A stretch of DNA of 64,000 nucleotides. It comes from Permianibacter fluminis (lineage in GTDB: Bacteria > Pseudomonadota > Gammaproteobacteria > Enterobacterales > Permianibacteraceae). The stretch covers positions 558,001 through 622,000 of the forward strand of contig NZ_JABMEG010000001.1 of NCBI RefSeq assembly GCF_013179735.1, in the 5' to 3' direction. The translations under genes and the position numbers were made by a program. The notes under the pieces are model-generated. The model was not told the origin of the DNA, ran no database searches, and saw nothing but the letters and a program-made list of their open reading frames with translations. Below, in pieces: positions 1 through 9,694 of this stretch. How positions within the stretch are numbered: the stretch's first letter is position 1; the number at the start of each line of letters is the position of its first letter.

Positions 1-2
1 TT

Positions 3-71
3 GACTTGTTCGCCAACGGCGAGCGACTGTCCAGTCTGCCGTTCAAGATCCAGCGGGCCGATTTGTTCTGA
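3..71 (+). CDS. 3' end of an unidentified gene (22 residues, truncated by window start)
   Basis: An open frame enters from the left edge and stops with TGA at 69-71. The visible tail is about 22 residues, ends in ADLF and has ordinary codon use. A strong rho-independent terminator follows 34 bases later, which supports this being the genuine end of a plus-strand gene. Too little is visible to name a family. Because the next rightward genes include type VI secretion accessory genes, it might belong to that locus, but nothing in the sequence shows this. Confidence 0.5.
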   Translation, partial: DLFANGERLSSLPFKIQRADLF

Positions 72-104
72 TCACGAGCCTCTCGGCGCGGTAACGTCAA
101 CCGA

Positions 105-136
105 TAAAAAAAGCTCGCACTGGCGAGCTTTTTTTA
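105..136 (+). terminator. Rho-independent terminator
   Basis: GCTCGC at 113-118 pairs with GCGAGC at 123-128 across a four-base loop (ACTG). It is followed by a run of T at 129-135 and preceded by a run of A, so it can work in both directions. It would end the plus-strand gene stopping at 71 and could also end the minus-strand gene whose stop is at 203. Confidence 0.85.
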
Positions 137-202
137 TGGCGGCATCATCATGGCTACAGTTCAGTGCAGCCGGCAATGGCGGCGGCAAATTCCGGGATTG
201 GT

Positions 203-910
203 TCAGCGGCTCAATCGCCGAAAAACCCAAATGGCGAACAAACCAATGCTGCCAAGAATCGCTGACGGTACCCGATTGCGGCTGATCCAGTTGCCATTGA
301 TCGCCGTCTCGAATGCCTGCAGCGTTTCCGGAACCGGGCCCTGACCGACCACCATCTCAAACGTCAGCGGTTGCATGTTTTCCACCCGCAACACCTCGAT
401 GGACATCGCGGTCGGATTGTCATCCGGAATCTGGTAGTGACGGATGACGACGAGGTGGCGCAGCGCATCCGGCTCGGCAAGTGCGGTACTGGCCGCGTCA
501 TCACCGAGCAGTTGACGCAGATCTTCTTCACTGACCGTGATCGGCGTGCCGGCAAACTCCACTTGCAAACCGACGCCCGGTTCCAGATCAGGAATCGCCA
601 TGTTCGGTGAGTTGATCGTAATGGTGGCATTGCCGAGACTTACCGGCACGCCCTCCGGCGTTGCCGACAATCCGATGCCACCGAGCTTCGCGCTGTCATG
701 CAGGGCGCCGAGAAAATAGTAGGCAACCCAAACCGGGCCCGCCTTCGGATCGGCCTGAAAGCCAACCGTGCCCGGCAACAACTTGCTTTCGGCAAACGCT
801 GAAATGTCATCGAGCTTGTAATAGCCGAGCACCCGGGTTTCTGCCGCGCGACCGGGATTCGCTTGCATGGCACACAGGCCAATGAAAAGCAGAACGATAA
901 CGCGCTTCAC
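203..910 (-). CDS. Secreted hypothetical protein with C-terminal membrane/basic tail
   Basis: 235 residues from a GTG start at 910, with AAGGA about ten bases upstream. A signal peptide is clear: MKR, then a hydrophobic core to about residue 20, with a likely AAE cleavage region. The body is acidic and beta-rich without a recognised motif. The last 22 residues form VPS, a hydrophobic helix, then RRLSR. This tripartite layout resembles PEP-CTERM-type sorting tails, although the PEP core is absent. The protein is probably exported and held at the membrane by its C-terminus. No function can be assigned, and the neighbouring FHA gene gives no obvious link. Confidence 0.7.
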   Translation of the reverse strand: MKRVIVLLFIGLCAMQANPGRAAETRVLGYYKLDDISAFAESKLLPGTVGFQADPKAGPVWVAYYFLGALHDSAKLGGIGLSATPEGVPVSLGNATITINSPNMAIPDLEPGVGLQVEFAGTPITVSEEDLRQLLGDDAASTALAEPDALRHLVVIRHYQIPDDNPTAMSIEVLRVENMQPLTFEMVVGQGPVPETLQAFETAINGNWISRNRVPSAILGSIGLFAIWVFRRLSR

Positions 911-1001
911 GCCAAACCATTCCTTGTCAGAATAAACTGTCCGACAGCCACAATAGGTGACGATGATCGGAACGCTGACAGCACACTGTCAATGCCGACC
1001 C

Positions 1002-1982
1002 TTACTTCCGCGCTTTCTGCCGTGCAATCTCTTCGTTGTAGGAGTGCTTGAAATCATCCCAGATGCCGGTGCTGCCGCTCTTCATCATGTCGGCGCCAAG
1101 TTCACCGTGGCGGCTGCAGTAATGATCCCAGAGCGCGGCTTTGCGCAGTGCAGGCAGGAAACCGCCGGAAGTTTCTTTCTCGATGGCGCTGGGTGACAAG
1201 CGCTTGAGTGCGCCGTCGACGGCGCCGTGCAGGCCGGTCAGCATCGCTGCTTCGTGCTGGCGGATATCGGTCATGGCATCGCGGACGGCGCCGACCGGAT
1301 CGACAATGCCGGCAGCGATGGCTTCGCTGGAGAACATCAGGCTCATCATTTCCTGACGGGTGCCGGCGTGTTTGATTGGATTCTTGTCGGTCGCGACCAC
1401 GATGGTGCGGTTGGCGGGGACCAGTTCACTTTTCGATTCGGCCCGTTGCAGCATCAGCCGGCGCAGACCTTCCAGCGCTTCGGCAAGCATTTCGCCGTAC
1501 AGCCGCAATTTTTCTTCTGCTTCGGCACTGCTGTTGGCGCGCAGCGGAAAACCGAGTCCCTGCGACAACATTTGCAGCGCGCGCTGGCTGTCGGCACTGC
1601 CAGCGTCAGCACTGGCCGACGTCTCAGCTTTGACCGCTGGTACCGCCGCTGGTGCGGCAACGATGACTTTCAGCTTGACGCTGAATGGACCGATGGCAAG
1701 GGTATCGCCGTCGTTCAACACCGCAGTTTGGCCGTGTGCGCAGGGCTCACCATTGACCAGCACCGGGTTGACCTGCGACAGCACTTCGAGCACAAATTGA
1801 TCGCCACGGCGGCGGATGCCGGCATGTTGGCGCGAGACGGTGCGCTCCGGATCGTCCAGCACCAGCTGGCATTCCGGCGAGCGACCGATGATGCCGCCGC
1901 TGCCATCGAACCGGGCCAACACACTGCCGGCACTTGCCCCGCCAGCAAACGGTCCCTGCACTGCTTCGAATACCAGTTCCAT
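1002..1982 (-). CDS. FHA-domain protein, type VI secretion TagH/Fha-like
   Basis: 326 residues. The N-terminal 100 or so residues are a forkhead-associated domain with the phosphothreonine-binding signatures GRSPECQL and SRQHAG. A linker rich in Ala follows. The C-terminal part ends in a block around ALWDHY and IWDDFKHSYNEE that matches the conserved C-terminal region of type VI FHA proteins (TagH/ImpI). In this family the FHA domain reads a Thr phosphorylation mark set by PpkA and removed by PppA, gating type VI assembly. A PP2C phosphatase gene lies divergently 260 bases away. No kinase or structural tss gene is in the window, so the rest of the locus may lie elsewhere. Confidence 0.85.
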   Translation of the reverse strand: MELVFEAVQGPFAGGASAGSVLARFDGSGGIIGRSPECQLVLDDPERTVSRQHAGIRRRGDQFVLEVLSQVNPVLVNGEPCAHGQTAVLNDGDTLAIGPFSVKLKVIVAAPAAVPAVKAETSASADAGSADSQRALQMLSQGLGFPLRANSSAEAEEKLRLYGEMLAEALEGLRRLMLQRAESKSELVPANRTIVVATDKNPIKHAGTRQEMMSLMFSSEAIAAGIVDPVGAVRDAMTDIRQHEAAMLTGLHGAVDGALKRLSPSAIEKETSGGFLPALRKAALWDHYCSRHGELGADMMKSGSTGIWDDFKHSYNEEIARQKARK

Positions 1983-2242
1983 ATTGTTTTCTGCCCTCGT
2001 CAGCCGCCGGTAACACCGACGTCAAAATCCGTTACCACATCGCGCGCCAGTTCCGACCACCGGCCCGAACGTGGCCGTGCCGGTCAATCCGTTGCGGCGC
2101 ATTGTGGCCTACTGCACCGATTCTGTCGCTGTGGCGTTGCCTGTTCAAGCGCTCGCCGCTATGGTTGCTGGCGGAGTTCACAACAGGGGCGAGCGGTGAC
2201 GAGCAGGTCCACAGGCCACGACGGAGCGGAGTTGCACCAGCC

Positions 2243-3037
2243 ATGACCATGATCCGGCTGCAGGCACTGACCGATGTCGGCCGCGTCCGCAGTGGCAACG
2301 AGGATTGCGTGTTTGCCGATCCGGGTGGCCGCTTTGCCGTGCTGGCCGATGGCATGGGCGGCGCCAATGCCGGCGAGGTCGCCAGCCACCTTGCGGTCGA
2401 TACCATCCGGGCCCGGCTGACGGCGACGCTGGCCCATCAGCAATTGCCGGTGGTGGACGAGCTGCAGGAACAATTGCTGATTGCCATCGAAGAAGCGCAG
2501 CGGCAGATCCGCACCCGCGCCAGCCGCGATCCGCAATGCGCCGGCATGGGCACGACCGTGGTCGCCGCCGTCATCAATGCTGATCAGTTGATCATCGCCC
2601 ACGTCGGCGACTCCCGGCTGTACCGTTTGCGTGGTGGCGAGTTCAAGGCGCTGACCAAGGATCATTCGCTGGTCCAGCTGCACGTTGATCAAGGTTTGCT
2701 GACTGCCGAAGAAGCGCGCAGCTCCAGCCAGAAAAACATTCTGCTGCAAGTGCTCGGCTCCGAGCAGATGCCGGTGATCGCCACGGCAATTCATCAGCTG
2801 GCCGATGACGACCGTTATCTGCTGTGTTCGGACGGGCTCAATGATTTGCTCAGCGATCACGAAATCGGCGCCCTGCTCGGCAACAAATGGCTGGGTCAGA
2901 AGGAGCGCGCGCAGGCGCTGGTAGATGCCGCCAATCAGCTCGGCGGCCGCGACAATGTCTCAGTGGTGCTGATCGACGTCGGCGATGGCGACGCCAGCAG
3001 CGGCTGGCGCGACAAACTGAAGCAGTGGTGGCGCTGA
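2243..3037 (+). CDS. PP2C-family Ser/Thr phosphatase (PppA/Stp-like)
   Basis: 264 residues from ATG at 2243; the frame is open further upstream but that extension lacks family similarity and reads as shadow coding. All PP2C motifs are present: DVGRVRSGNED near the N-terminus, ADGMGG, GMGTTVVAA, HVGDSRLYR, CSDGLNDLL and GGRDNVSVV. They supply the metal-binding aspartates of a Mn/Mg-dependent protein phosphatase. The protein is soluble. Its position next to a TagH-like FHA gene makes it the likely phosphatase that reverses threonine phosphorylation in type VI control. A general stress or Stp role is the alternative. Confidence 0.9.
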   Translation: MTMIRLQALTDVGRVRSGNEDCVFADPGGRFAVLADGMGGANAGEVASHLAVDTIRARLTATLAHQQLPVVDELQEQLLIAIEEAQRQIRTRASRDPQCAGMGTTVVAAVINADQLIIAHVGDSRLYRLRGGEFKALTKDHSLVQLHVDQGLLTAEEARSSSQKNILLQVLGSEQMPVIATAIHQLADDDRYLLCSDGLNDLLSDHEIGALLGNKWLGQKERAQALVDAANQLGGRDNVSVVLIDVGDGDASSGWRDKLKQWWR

Positions 3038-3166
3038 GTCGCTGTCCCCACTCAGGTTATCGGCCGGCTCAATTAATTTGAACGAGATCGTCAACGCCGG
3101 GCGCTGTTACGGGGCCGGGAAAGCGCCGATGATGCCGTCATCCCATTTGCTGCGGCCGCTGCCATC

Positions 3167-3982
3167 ATGACCCGTCAACCTGTTCTGTTCGTTTCCCACG
3201 GCGCGCCCACGCTGCCGCTGCAACCTGGCGCCACGGGTGCGCTCTGGCAACAGCTTGGCGCTGAGCTCGCCGCGCAAGCGGCACCGCCACGCGCAATTCT
3301 GGTGCTATCGGCGCATTGGGCCAGCGCGCAACCGCAAGTCAGCGCGGCAAGCCAGCCCGCCACCATTCACGACTTCTACGGTTTTCCGGAGCCCTTGTAC
3401 GCGCTGCAGTATCCGGCGCCCGGTGCGCCGGCGCTGGCAACACGCATCCAGCAACTGCTCAGTGAACAAGGCATCGAGACCCACGTGCATCCCGATCGTG
3501 GTTTGGATCATGGCGCCTGGGTGCCGCTGCTGTTCCTGCGTCCGGCAGCCGATATTCCGGTGCTGCAATTGTCGATACAGCCGCAGCGCGATCCGCGCTG
3601 GCATTTTGCGCTCGGGCTGGCGCTGACGGCGCTGCGCGACGACGGCGTGCTGATTCTGGCCAGCGGTTCGGCCAGCCACAATTTGCGCGAAGTGATGAGC
3701 GGGCGCTATGGCGCAGATTCGAATTCATCCGGGCCCGATTGGTTGCAGCAATTTCGACACTGGCTGATCACGGCCGTCGCCGCGCGCGACACCGCCGCTT
3801 TGCTCGACTATAAGCAACAGGCGCCGCATGCGCTGCGCAATCATCCGACCGATGAGCATTTGTTGCCGCTGTTCGCCGCCATCGGCGCGGCCGGCGATGA
3901 TGCCGTCGAACATTTCGCACCGGAAATCACCCTTGGTGCGCTGGCCATGGACGTGTGGCGCTGGCAACAAGGCGCGAGCTGA
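3167..3982 (+). CDS. ygiD: LigB/DODA-type extradiol dioxygenase (YgiD family)
   Basis: 271 residues, normal for the class III ring-cleavage dioxygenase family that includes E. coli YgiD and plant DOPA 4,5-dioxygenase. Typical segments are VSHGAPTLPL (first metal-ligand His), LSAHW (second), the DRGLDHGAWVPL block (His) and ASGSASHNLRE. These define a mononuclear metal enzyme that opens catechol rings such as that of L-DOPA. It stands alone in its transcription unit, with the P-type ATPase gene starting 86 bases after its stop. The physiological substrate cannot be told from sequence. Confidence 0.88.
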   Translation: MTRQPVLFVSHGAPTLPLQPGATGALWQQLGAELAAQAAPPRAILVLSAHWASAQPQVSAASQPATIHDFYGFPEPLYALQYPAPGAPALATRIQQLLSEQGIETHVHPDRGLDHGAWVPLLFLRPAADIPVLQLSIQPQRDPRWHFALGLALTALRDDGVLILASGSASHNLREVMSGRYGADSNSSGPDWLQQFRHWLITAVAARDTAALLDYKQQAPHALRNHPTDEHLLPLFAAIGAAGDDAVEHFAPEITLGALAMDVWRWQQGAS

Positions 3983-4068
3983 TTGCCGACCGGTTGACCC
4001 GGCGCAACCGCCGCAGCAGTCAGCGCCGGCAGGATGAATCAACCGGGCATTCCGTCACGGAGCAGACA

Positions 4069-6687
4069 ATGGCCATGAGCCAGGGACTCAGCAGCAGCGA
4101 AGCGGCACAACGGCTGTTGCGTGATGGCGGCAATGAGCTGCCCGCCGCGCAACCGCGATCGTTGGCGCGGCTGTTGATTGATGTGCTGCGCGAACCCATG
4201 CTGCTGATGCTGGTCGGTTGCAGCGCCGTGTATCTGCTGTTTGGCGAGCCCCGCGACGCCGCCGTGCTGGGCATCGCCATGCTGGCGGTGGTCGGCATCA
4301 CGCTCTATCAGGAGCGCAAAACCGAACACGCACTGGCGGCGCTGCGCGACTGGTCGAGTCCGCGCGCGCTGGTACTGCGTGATGGCCAGCGCGTTCGCAT
4401 TGCCGGGCGCGAGGTGGTGGTCGGTGACTGGTTGATCCTCAGCGAGGGCGATCGGGTACCGGCCGATGCCGTGCTGCGTGATGCCAATCATCTGCAAGTC
4501 GATGAGTCGCTGTTGACCGGTGAATCGGTTCCGGTACGCAAACATGGTGATGCCGCGCTTGCCCGCCTCGACCGACCCGGTGGCGACGACACCGCGCTGG
4601 TATTTTCCGGCACCCTGATCACCAGTGGTCACGGCGTTGCCGAAGTGCTGGCGACCGGCAAACACAGCGAGCTCGGCCGCATCGGCAAGGCGCTGCAATC
4701 GCAGGCCCCCGGTGCCAGCGCGCTGCAACGCGAAACCCGGGCGCTGGTCCGGCGCGTGGCGATCATCGCCATCGCGTTGTCACTGCTGGTGTTGCTGCTG
4801 TACGGACTCAGTCGTGGCCAATGGCTGCAGGCATTTCTCGCCGCCATTTCGGTGGCGATGGGTTTGCTGCCGGAAGAGTTTCCGGTCGTGCTGACGGTGT
4901 TCATGGCGCTCGGTGCCTGGCGCATGTCACGTCAACATGTGCTGACCCGGCGCCTGACCGCCATCGAAGCGCTCGGCGCCGCCACGGTGCTCTGCGTCGA
5001 CAAGACCGGCACTCTGACCGAAAACCGGATGACGGTTTCGCAATTGCTGATCGCAAGCGGCGAAACGTTTGCGGTTAGCGATCAGCCGCTGCCGGAATCC
5101 ACGCATCAGCTGATCGAATTTGCCCTGCTGGCCAGCCGCACCGATCCGTTTGATCCGATGGAGCGGGCCATCCGCGAGCTGGGCTTGCATGACCAGATCG
5201 ACGCCGGACATCTGCATCGCGACTGGCGCATGCTGCGCGAATACCCGTTGTCGCGCGAACTGCTGGCGATGTCGCAGCTATGGCAAACCGCCGCGGGCGA
5301 TCAGCGGGTGATTGCCGCCAAAGGCGCACCGGAAGCGATTGCCGATCTCTGCCATCTCGACGCCAAGGCGCGCGCCACCCTGTTGCAACAGGTCACCGCG
5401 TTTGCCGATCAGGGCCTGCGGGTACTGGCCGTTGCCCGCGCCGAACTGATGCACAGCAATGTTGCCATCGCCGGCGACGACGGCTCCGTCGGTGCGACAG
5501 TTCAAACCGGACAAACTGAGCAAGCAGAACCCATAGAACGAACCGCACAAACCGCATCAACAACAGCTCACGATTACGCCTTCGAATGGCTCGGACTGCT
5601 GGCGCTGCGCGATCCGGTGCGGCCACAAGTGCCTGCCGCAGTGCAAGCCTGCCGCGAGGCCGGCATCCGCGTGTTGATGATCACGGGCGACTATCCCGGC
5701 ACCGCCATCAGCATTGCCCGGCAAGCCGGCTTGGCCGCGCCCGAGGCCGTGTTGCTCGGCCGCGAAACCGAACAACTTGATGACGCGACACTGGCGCAGC
5801 GGCTGGCTCAGACCAGCGTCATCGCGCGCGCCATTCCCGAACACAAACTGCGCATCGTCAAGGCCTTGCAAGCCTCTGGCGAAGTAGTGGCAATGACCGG
5901 TGATGGCGTCAACGATGCGCCGGCGCTGCGAGCGGCCGATATCGGCATTGCGATGGGCGGTCGCGGCACCGATGTGGCGCGGGAAGCGGCAGCGATTGTG
6001 CTGACCGATGACAATTTTCGCTCGATTGTCGATGCCGTCCGGTCCGGTCGGCGCATTTTTCGCAACCTGCGCCGCGCCATGGCCTATTTGATTGCCGTGC
6101 ACGTGCCGATTGCCGGTTTGTGTTTTCTGCCGCTGCTGTTTGGCTGGCCGATGCTGCTGTTGCCGGCGCATATCGCGTTGCTGGAATTGGTGATCGATCC
6201 AGCCTGCTCGATCGTGTTTGAAGCCGAGCCGGACGAGCCGACGCAAATGCAGCAACCGCCGCGCGCCGCCGACAGCGAATTGCTGTCACGCCGCGATTTG
6301 CTGTTGGCGGTCGGACAAGGCAGTGTGCTGCTGCTGGCGGTGTTGATCGTGGTTGGCTGGGCACGCTGGCAGGGCCTGGCCGAGCCGGTGCAGCGGGCAC
6401 TGGGCTTTACTCTGCTGATGCTCGGCAATCTGGCTTTGATACTGAGTAACCGTGACGGCGGCTGGCTGCCGTTCGGTAAGCGGTCCGCAACCAACACCGC
6501 ACTGAGCTGGGCACTGTCAGCGACACTGCTGGTTTTGATCGCGGTGCTGACGGCGCCGGGTTTGCAGCGCGCGTTTCGTTTTGCGCTGCCTACCATTGCC
6601 GAGCTCGGCATGGTGTTCGCACTAGCCCTGGCGCTGCTGTACTGGCTAACCCGGCTCAATCGCCGGCGCGCCACCACCGGGCCATAG
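4069..6687 (+). CDS. P-type cation-transporting ATPase
   Basis: 872 residues from ATG at 4069, preceded by CGGAG at a good distance; an upstream in-frame ATG at 3955 overlaps the previous gene and is unlikely. Motifs in order: cation-ATPase N-terminal region, TGES (150-153), the M4 ion-path segment LPEEFPVV, phosphorylation site DKTGTLT with Asp311, MITGD, and GDGVNDAP (611-618). About ten membrane segments are visible. The architecture is that of P2-type Ca-like pumps, but M4 has PEEFP rather than PEGLP, so ion specificity is open. A Gln/Thr-rich insertion before the MITGD region looks like a species-specific loop. Confidence 0.92.
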   Translation: MAMSQGLSSSEAAQRLLRDGGNELPAAQPRSLARLLIDVLREPMLLMLVGCSAVYLLFGEPRDAAVLGIAMLAVVGITLYQERKTEHALAALRDWSSPRALVLRDGQRVRIAGREVVVGDWLILSEGDRVPADAVLRDANHLQVDESLLTGESVPVRKHGDAALARLDRPGGDDTALVFSGTLITSGHGVAEVLATGKHSELGRIGKALQSQAPGASALQRETRALVRRVAIIAIALSLLVLLLYGLSRGQWLQAFLAAISVAMGLLPEEFPVVLTVFMALGAWRMSRQHVLTRRLTAIEALGAATVLCVDKTGTLTENRMTVSQLLIASGETFAVSDQPLPESTHQLIEFALLASRTDPFDPMERAIRELGLHDQIDAGHLHRDWRMLREYPLSRELLAMSQLWQTAAGDQRVIAAKGAPEAIADLCHLDAKARATLLQQVTAFADQGLRVLAVARAELMHSNVAIAGDDGSVGATVQTGQTEQAEPIERTAQTASTTAHDYAFEWLGLLALRDPVRPQVPAAVQACREAGIRVLMITGDYPGTAISIARQAGLAAPEAVLLGRETEQLDDATLAQRLAQTSVIARAIPEHKLRIVKALQASGEVVAMTGDGVNDAPALRAADIGIAMGGRGTDVAREAAAIVLTDDNFRSIVDAVRSGRRIFRNLRRAMAYLIAVHVPIAGLCFLPLLFGWPMLLLPAHIALLELVIDPACSIVFEAEPDEPTQMQQPPRAADSELLSRRDLLLAVGQGSVLLLAVLIVVGWARWQGLAEPVQRALGFTLLMLGNLALILSNRDGGWLPFGKRSATNTALSWALSATLLVLIAVLTAPGLQRAFRFALPTIAELGMVFALALALLYWLTRLNRRRATTGP

Positions 6688-6762
6688 TGTTGGCTATTTT
6701 GCAGTTTCGGTTGTGCTTGTTGTTGTGCTTGTTATTGCGATTTTTGTTGTCGATTTAGCCGC

Positions 6763-8691
6763 TTAACCGCCGGCGTCGAGCGCTTCCCAGCGGGCATAGG
6801 CTTTTTGCAAATCGGTGTCGAGCGTGGCCAGTTTGCTGGTCAGTGCGGCGGCCTCGGCAGCGCGCTCGCGATAGATTGCCGGATCGGCCAATTGCTGTTG
6901 CAAGGCTTGTTGTTCGCTTTCCAGCTTCTCGATCAAGGCTGGCAGTTGATCCAGTTCACGCTGATCTTTGTAGCTGAGTTTTTTCTTGTCGGCCGCTGGC
7001 TTTGTCGCCGCTTCCGGTTGATTGGCGGCGGCTTTTCGTTCCGACTCTTTGCGCTCGGCGGCTTTCCGCTCGATTTCTTTTCGCGTTGCCTGCACCGGTC
7101 GCTGCCGCAGCCAGTCCTGATAGCCACCGACATACTCACGAATGACGCCATCGCCTTCAAACGCCAGCACCGAGGTGGCGACGTTGTCGACGAATTCCCG
7201 ATCGTGGCTGATGATCAGCAGCGTGCCCTTGTAATCGATCAGCAGTTCTTCCAGCAGCTCCAGCGTTTCCACATCCAAATCGTTAGTCGGTTCGTCCAGC
7301 ACCAGCACGTTGCAAGGTTTGGTGAACAGCTTGGCCAGCAACAGCCGGTTGCGCTCGCCCCCGGACAGCGCCTTGACCGGCGAGCGTGAGCGCGCCGGCG
7401 GGAACAGGAAGTCCTGCAGATAGCCGAGCACGTGCCGGCGCTCGCCATTGATCTCGAGAAAATCGGCGCCGTCGGCGACGTTGTCGACTACGGTTTTTTC
7501 TTCGTCGAGCGCATTGCGCAGTTGATCGAAGTAGGCCACTTCCAGTTTGGTGCCGGCGCGGACTTCGCCGCTGCTCGGCGGCAACTGGCCGAGCAGCAAA
7601 CGCAGCAGCGTGGTTTTGCCGACACCGTTGTCACCGAGAATGGCAATCTTGTCGCCACGTTCGATGGTCAGGTTCAGGTTGCGGACAATCGCCGTCGGCC
7701 AGCTGGCGACATCGGTGCCACTGCCCGCGGTGTAGGCGTAACTCAGATCCTTGGCTTCGATGACGACCTTGCCGGACTTTTCCGCGCCCTGGATCGCCAG
7801 ACTGACATTGCCTTTGCGCTCGCGGCGCTGGGCACGTTCTTCGCGCAGCGCTTTCAGCGCGCGGACGCGACCTTCGTTGCGGGTGCGGCGCGCCTTGATG
7901 CCTTGCCGGATCCAGACTTCTTCGGCGGCGAGTTTCTTGTCGAAGTCGGCGTTGGCTTTTTCTTCCGCGTGCAGGATTTCCTGTTTGCGGCGCAGGTAGT
8001 TCGGAAAATCGCCGGGGAAGTCGCGCAAAATGCCGCGGTCGAGTTCCCAGATGCGATTGGCCAGCGCTTGCAGAAACGAGCGATCGTGGGTGATGAAGAT
8101 CAGCGTGCCGTTCCAGTCGCGCAAAAACCCTTCCAGCCATTCAATCGAACGCACATCGAGATGGTTGGTCGGCTCGTCAAGCAACAGAATATCCGGCTCG
8201 GTCAGCAACGCCCGCGCCAGCAACACGCGCCGTTTCAGGCCACCGGACAGCGCCGCGAAATCGCGCTCCGGGTCCAGCTCCAGCCGCTCGATCAAGCGGC
8301 GGGCATTTGACTCCAGCGCCCAGCCATTGCCGGCATCAATCTGTTCGTGCAAACGGGAAAAGGCATCGCTCATCGGATCCAGATGGTGATACTGCACCAG
8401 CAGTTCCGCCATGTTGCCGGCGCCGGTCAGCACCACATCGAGCACGCTGCCCTGCAACTCCTGCGGCACTTCCTGAGCCATGCTGGCCAGCTTGATACCG
8501 CCCTGCAGTTTGTAGTCGCCACCGTCCGGTTTTTGCGCGCCGGTCAGCACGCGCAGCAAGGTCGATTTGCCTTCGCCGTTGCGACCAATCAGCGCAATCC
8601 GATCACCTTTCTCGACACTGGTCGAGACGTGGTCCAGCAGCGGCACATGGCCATAGGCAAGGGAGAGTTCGCGCAGGGTCAACAGGGGCAT
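6763..8691 (-). CDS. uup: ABC-F family ATPase Uup
   Basis: 642 residues with two ABC cassettes and no membrane segments. Cassette 1 has Walker A GRNGEGKST, a signature LSGGLKRR and DEPTNHLD. Cassette 2 has GDNGVGKTT, LSGGERNR and DEPTNDLD. Between them is a charged linker (the ABC-F interdomain arm). The C-terminal 100 residues form a Lys/Glu-rich coiled coil, the DNA-binding tail characteristic of Uup. ABC-F proteins act on ribosomes; Uup also affects precise excision of transposons and replication-linked DNA structures. It is a single gene, convergent with the P-type ATPase. Confidence 0.93.
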   Translation of the reverse strand: MPLLTLRELSLAYGHVPLLDHVSTSVEKGDRIALIGRNGEGKSTLLRVLTGAQKPDGGDYKLQGGIKLASMAQEVPQELQGSVLDVVLTGAGNMAELLVQYHHLDPMSDAFSRLHEQIDAGNGWALESNARRLIERLELDPERDFAALSGGLKRRVLLARALLTEPDILLLDEPTNHLDVRSIEWLEGFLRDWNGTLIFITHDRSFLQALANRIWELDRGILRDFPGDFPNYLRRKQEILHAEEKANADFDKKLAAEEVWIRQGIKARRTRNEGRVRALKALREERAQRRERKGNVSLAIQGAEKSGKVVIEAKDLSYAYTAGSGTDVASWPTAIVRNLNLTIERGDKIAILGDNGVGKTTLLRLLLGQLPPSSGEVRAGTKLEVAYFDQLRNALDEEKTVVDNVADGADFLEINGERRHVLGYLQDFLFPPARSRSPVKALSGGERNRLLLAKLFTKPCNVLVLDEPTNDLDVETLELLEELLIDYKGTLLIISHDREFVDNVATSVLAFEGDGVIREYVGGYQDWLRQRPVQATRKEIERKAAERKESERKAAANQPEAATKPAADKKKLSYKDQRELDQLPALIEKLESEQQALQQQLADPAIYRERAAEAAALTSKLATLDTDLQKAYARWEALDAGG

Positions 8692-8842
8692 GGCAGGGAT
8701 CGCAGCAGGGCATTCGAGCGGGCTGGCGATTGTACGGCATTGCGCCGGCGAAACCTCGCATTTGCCCGGTTAATGACTAGTATTACTGCCGGGCACTGGC
8801 ACGGCATTGCCGTCCGGCCCGCGCCAACGATAAGAAAAACGA

Positions 8843-9646
8843 ATGGGGAAATTCATGGGCAAGCCATGGTGGTCGGTGTTGCTGGTGGTCTGGTTCAGCA
8901 CGGCGATGGCAGCAACCGAGGCGGTAACTGTCAGAGTGGGCGGTTACGCGTTTCCGCCTTATGTGGATGTCGACAGTCAGCACCAGCCTTTTGGCTTGAC
9001 CCTGGATCTGCTGGCACTGCTCAATGAAAGCCAGAACCAGTTTCGCTTCGAATTTGTCCTGACTTCACCCAATCGCCGGTTTCAGGACTTTGCCGCTGGT
9101 CGCTTTGATGCGATTGTCTTTGAAGACAGCCGTTGGGGTTGGGCCAATCAGATGATGGAGGCCAGTCCGGCCTTTCTGCGGGATGGTGATCGCTTTGTCA
9201 GCGGCCGCAAGCCGGAACGCAATCAACGCTACTTTGCCGAACTGGGCAACAAACGGATTTTCGCGGTACGTGGTTACCACTACGCCTTTCTCGATTTTCA
9301 GGCCGAGCCCGGCAACAGTCCGCTAAGGGTCGAGCTGCTCGACCCGACCAGCGCCAGCCTCGATCGCGGGCTGCAGCAGATCGCCAGCGACCATGCCGAT
9401 TTGATGATCACCACCGACAGCTATCTGCAATATGCTTTTCTGCAGCAACCTGCGCTGCGCGATCGCGTTTTGCTAGCGGAAAAGTACGACACCGAATACG
9501 CCCTCGGTGCGCTGGTGCGCAAGCAGCAGCGGTTCACCGCCGCGCATTTTGATCAGCTGATTCACCAGCTGCATGACAGTGGCCAGTTGCAGGCACTGGC
9601 CGCGCGTTATGGCATCGCCGACAAGCTGCTCCTGACGAAGCCATAA
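8843..9646 (+). CDS. Periplasmic solute-binding protein, family 3 type
   Basis: 267 residues. A signal peptide (WWSVLLVVWFSTAMAA) is followed by VRVGGYAFPPYVD, the usual opening of family 3 extracellular binding proteins, and DLLALLN. ATG at 8843 is used; an in-frame ATG at 8855 is also possible. The fold is that of amino-acid-binding proteins of ABC importers, but no permease or ATPase gene is adjacent. Such orphan binding proteins are common in gammaproteobacteria and may serve sensing or an importer elsewhere. The ligand is unknown. A second unrelated-sequence relative lies at 20984-21775. Confidence 0.8.
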   Translation: MGKFMGKPWWSVLLVVWFSTAMAATEAVTVRVGGYAFPPYVDVDSQHQPFGLTLDLLALLNESQNQFRFEFVLTSPNRRFQDFAAGRFDAIVFEDSRWGWANQMMEASPAFLRDGDRFVSGRKPERNQRYFAELGNKRIFAVRGYHYAFLDFQAEPGNSPLRVELLDPTSASLDRGLQQIASDHADLMITTDSYLQYAFLQQPALRDRVLLAEKYDTEYALGALVRKQQRFTAAHFDQLIHQLHDSGQLQALAARYGIADKLLLTKP

Positions 9647-9694
9647 CGGTATCGGACACGCTTCGGGCTGCGTCAAGCAAGCCCTCCGCCTTCA

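Noticed and set aside
1227-2246. Plus-strand open frame of 339 codons
   Set aside because: Antisense to the FHA gene; no family similarity and odd composition.
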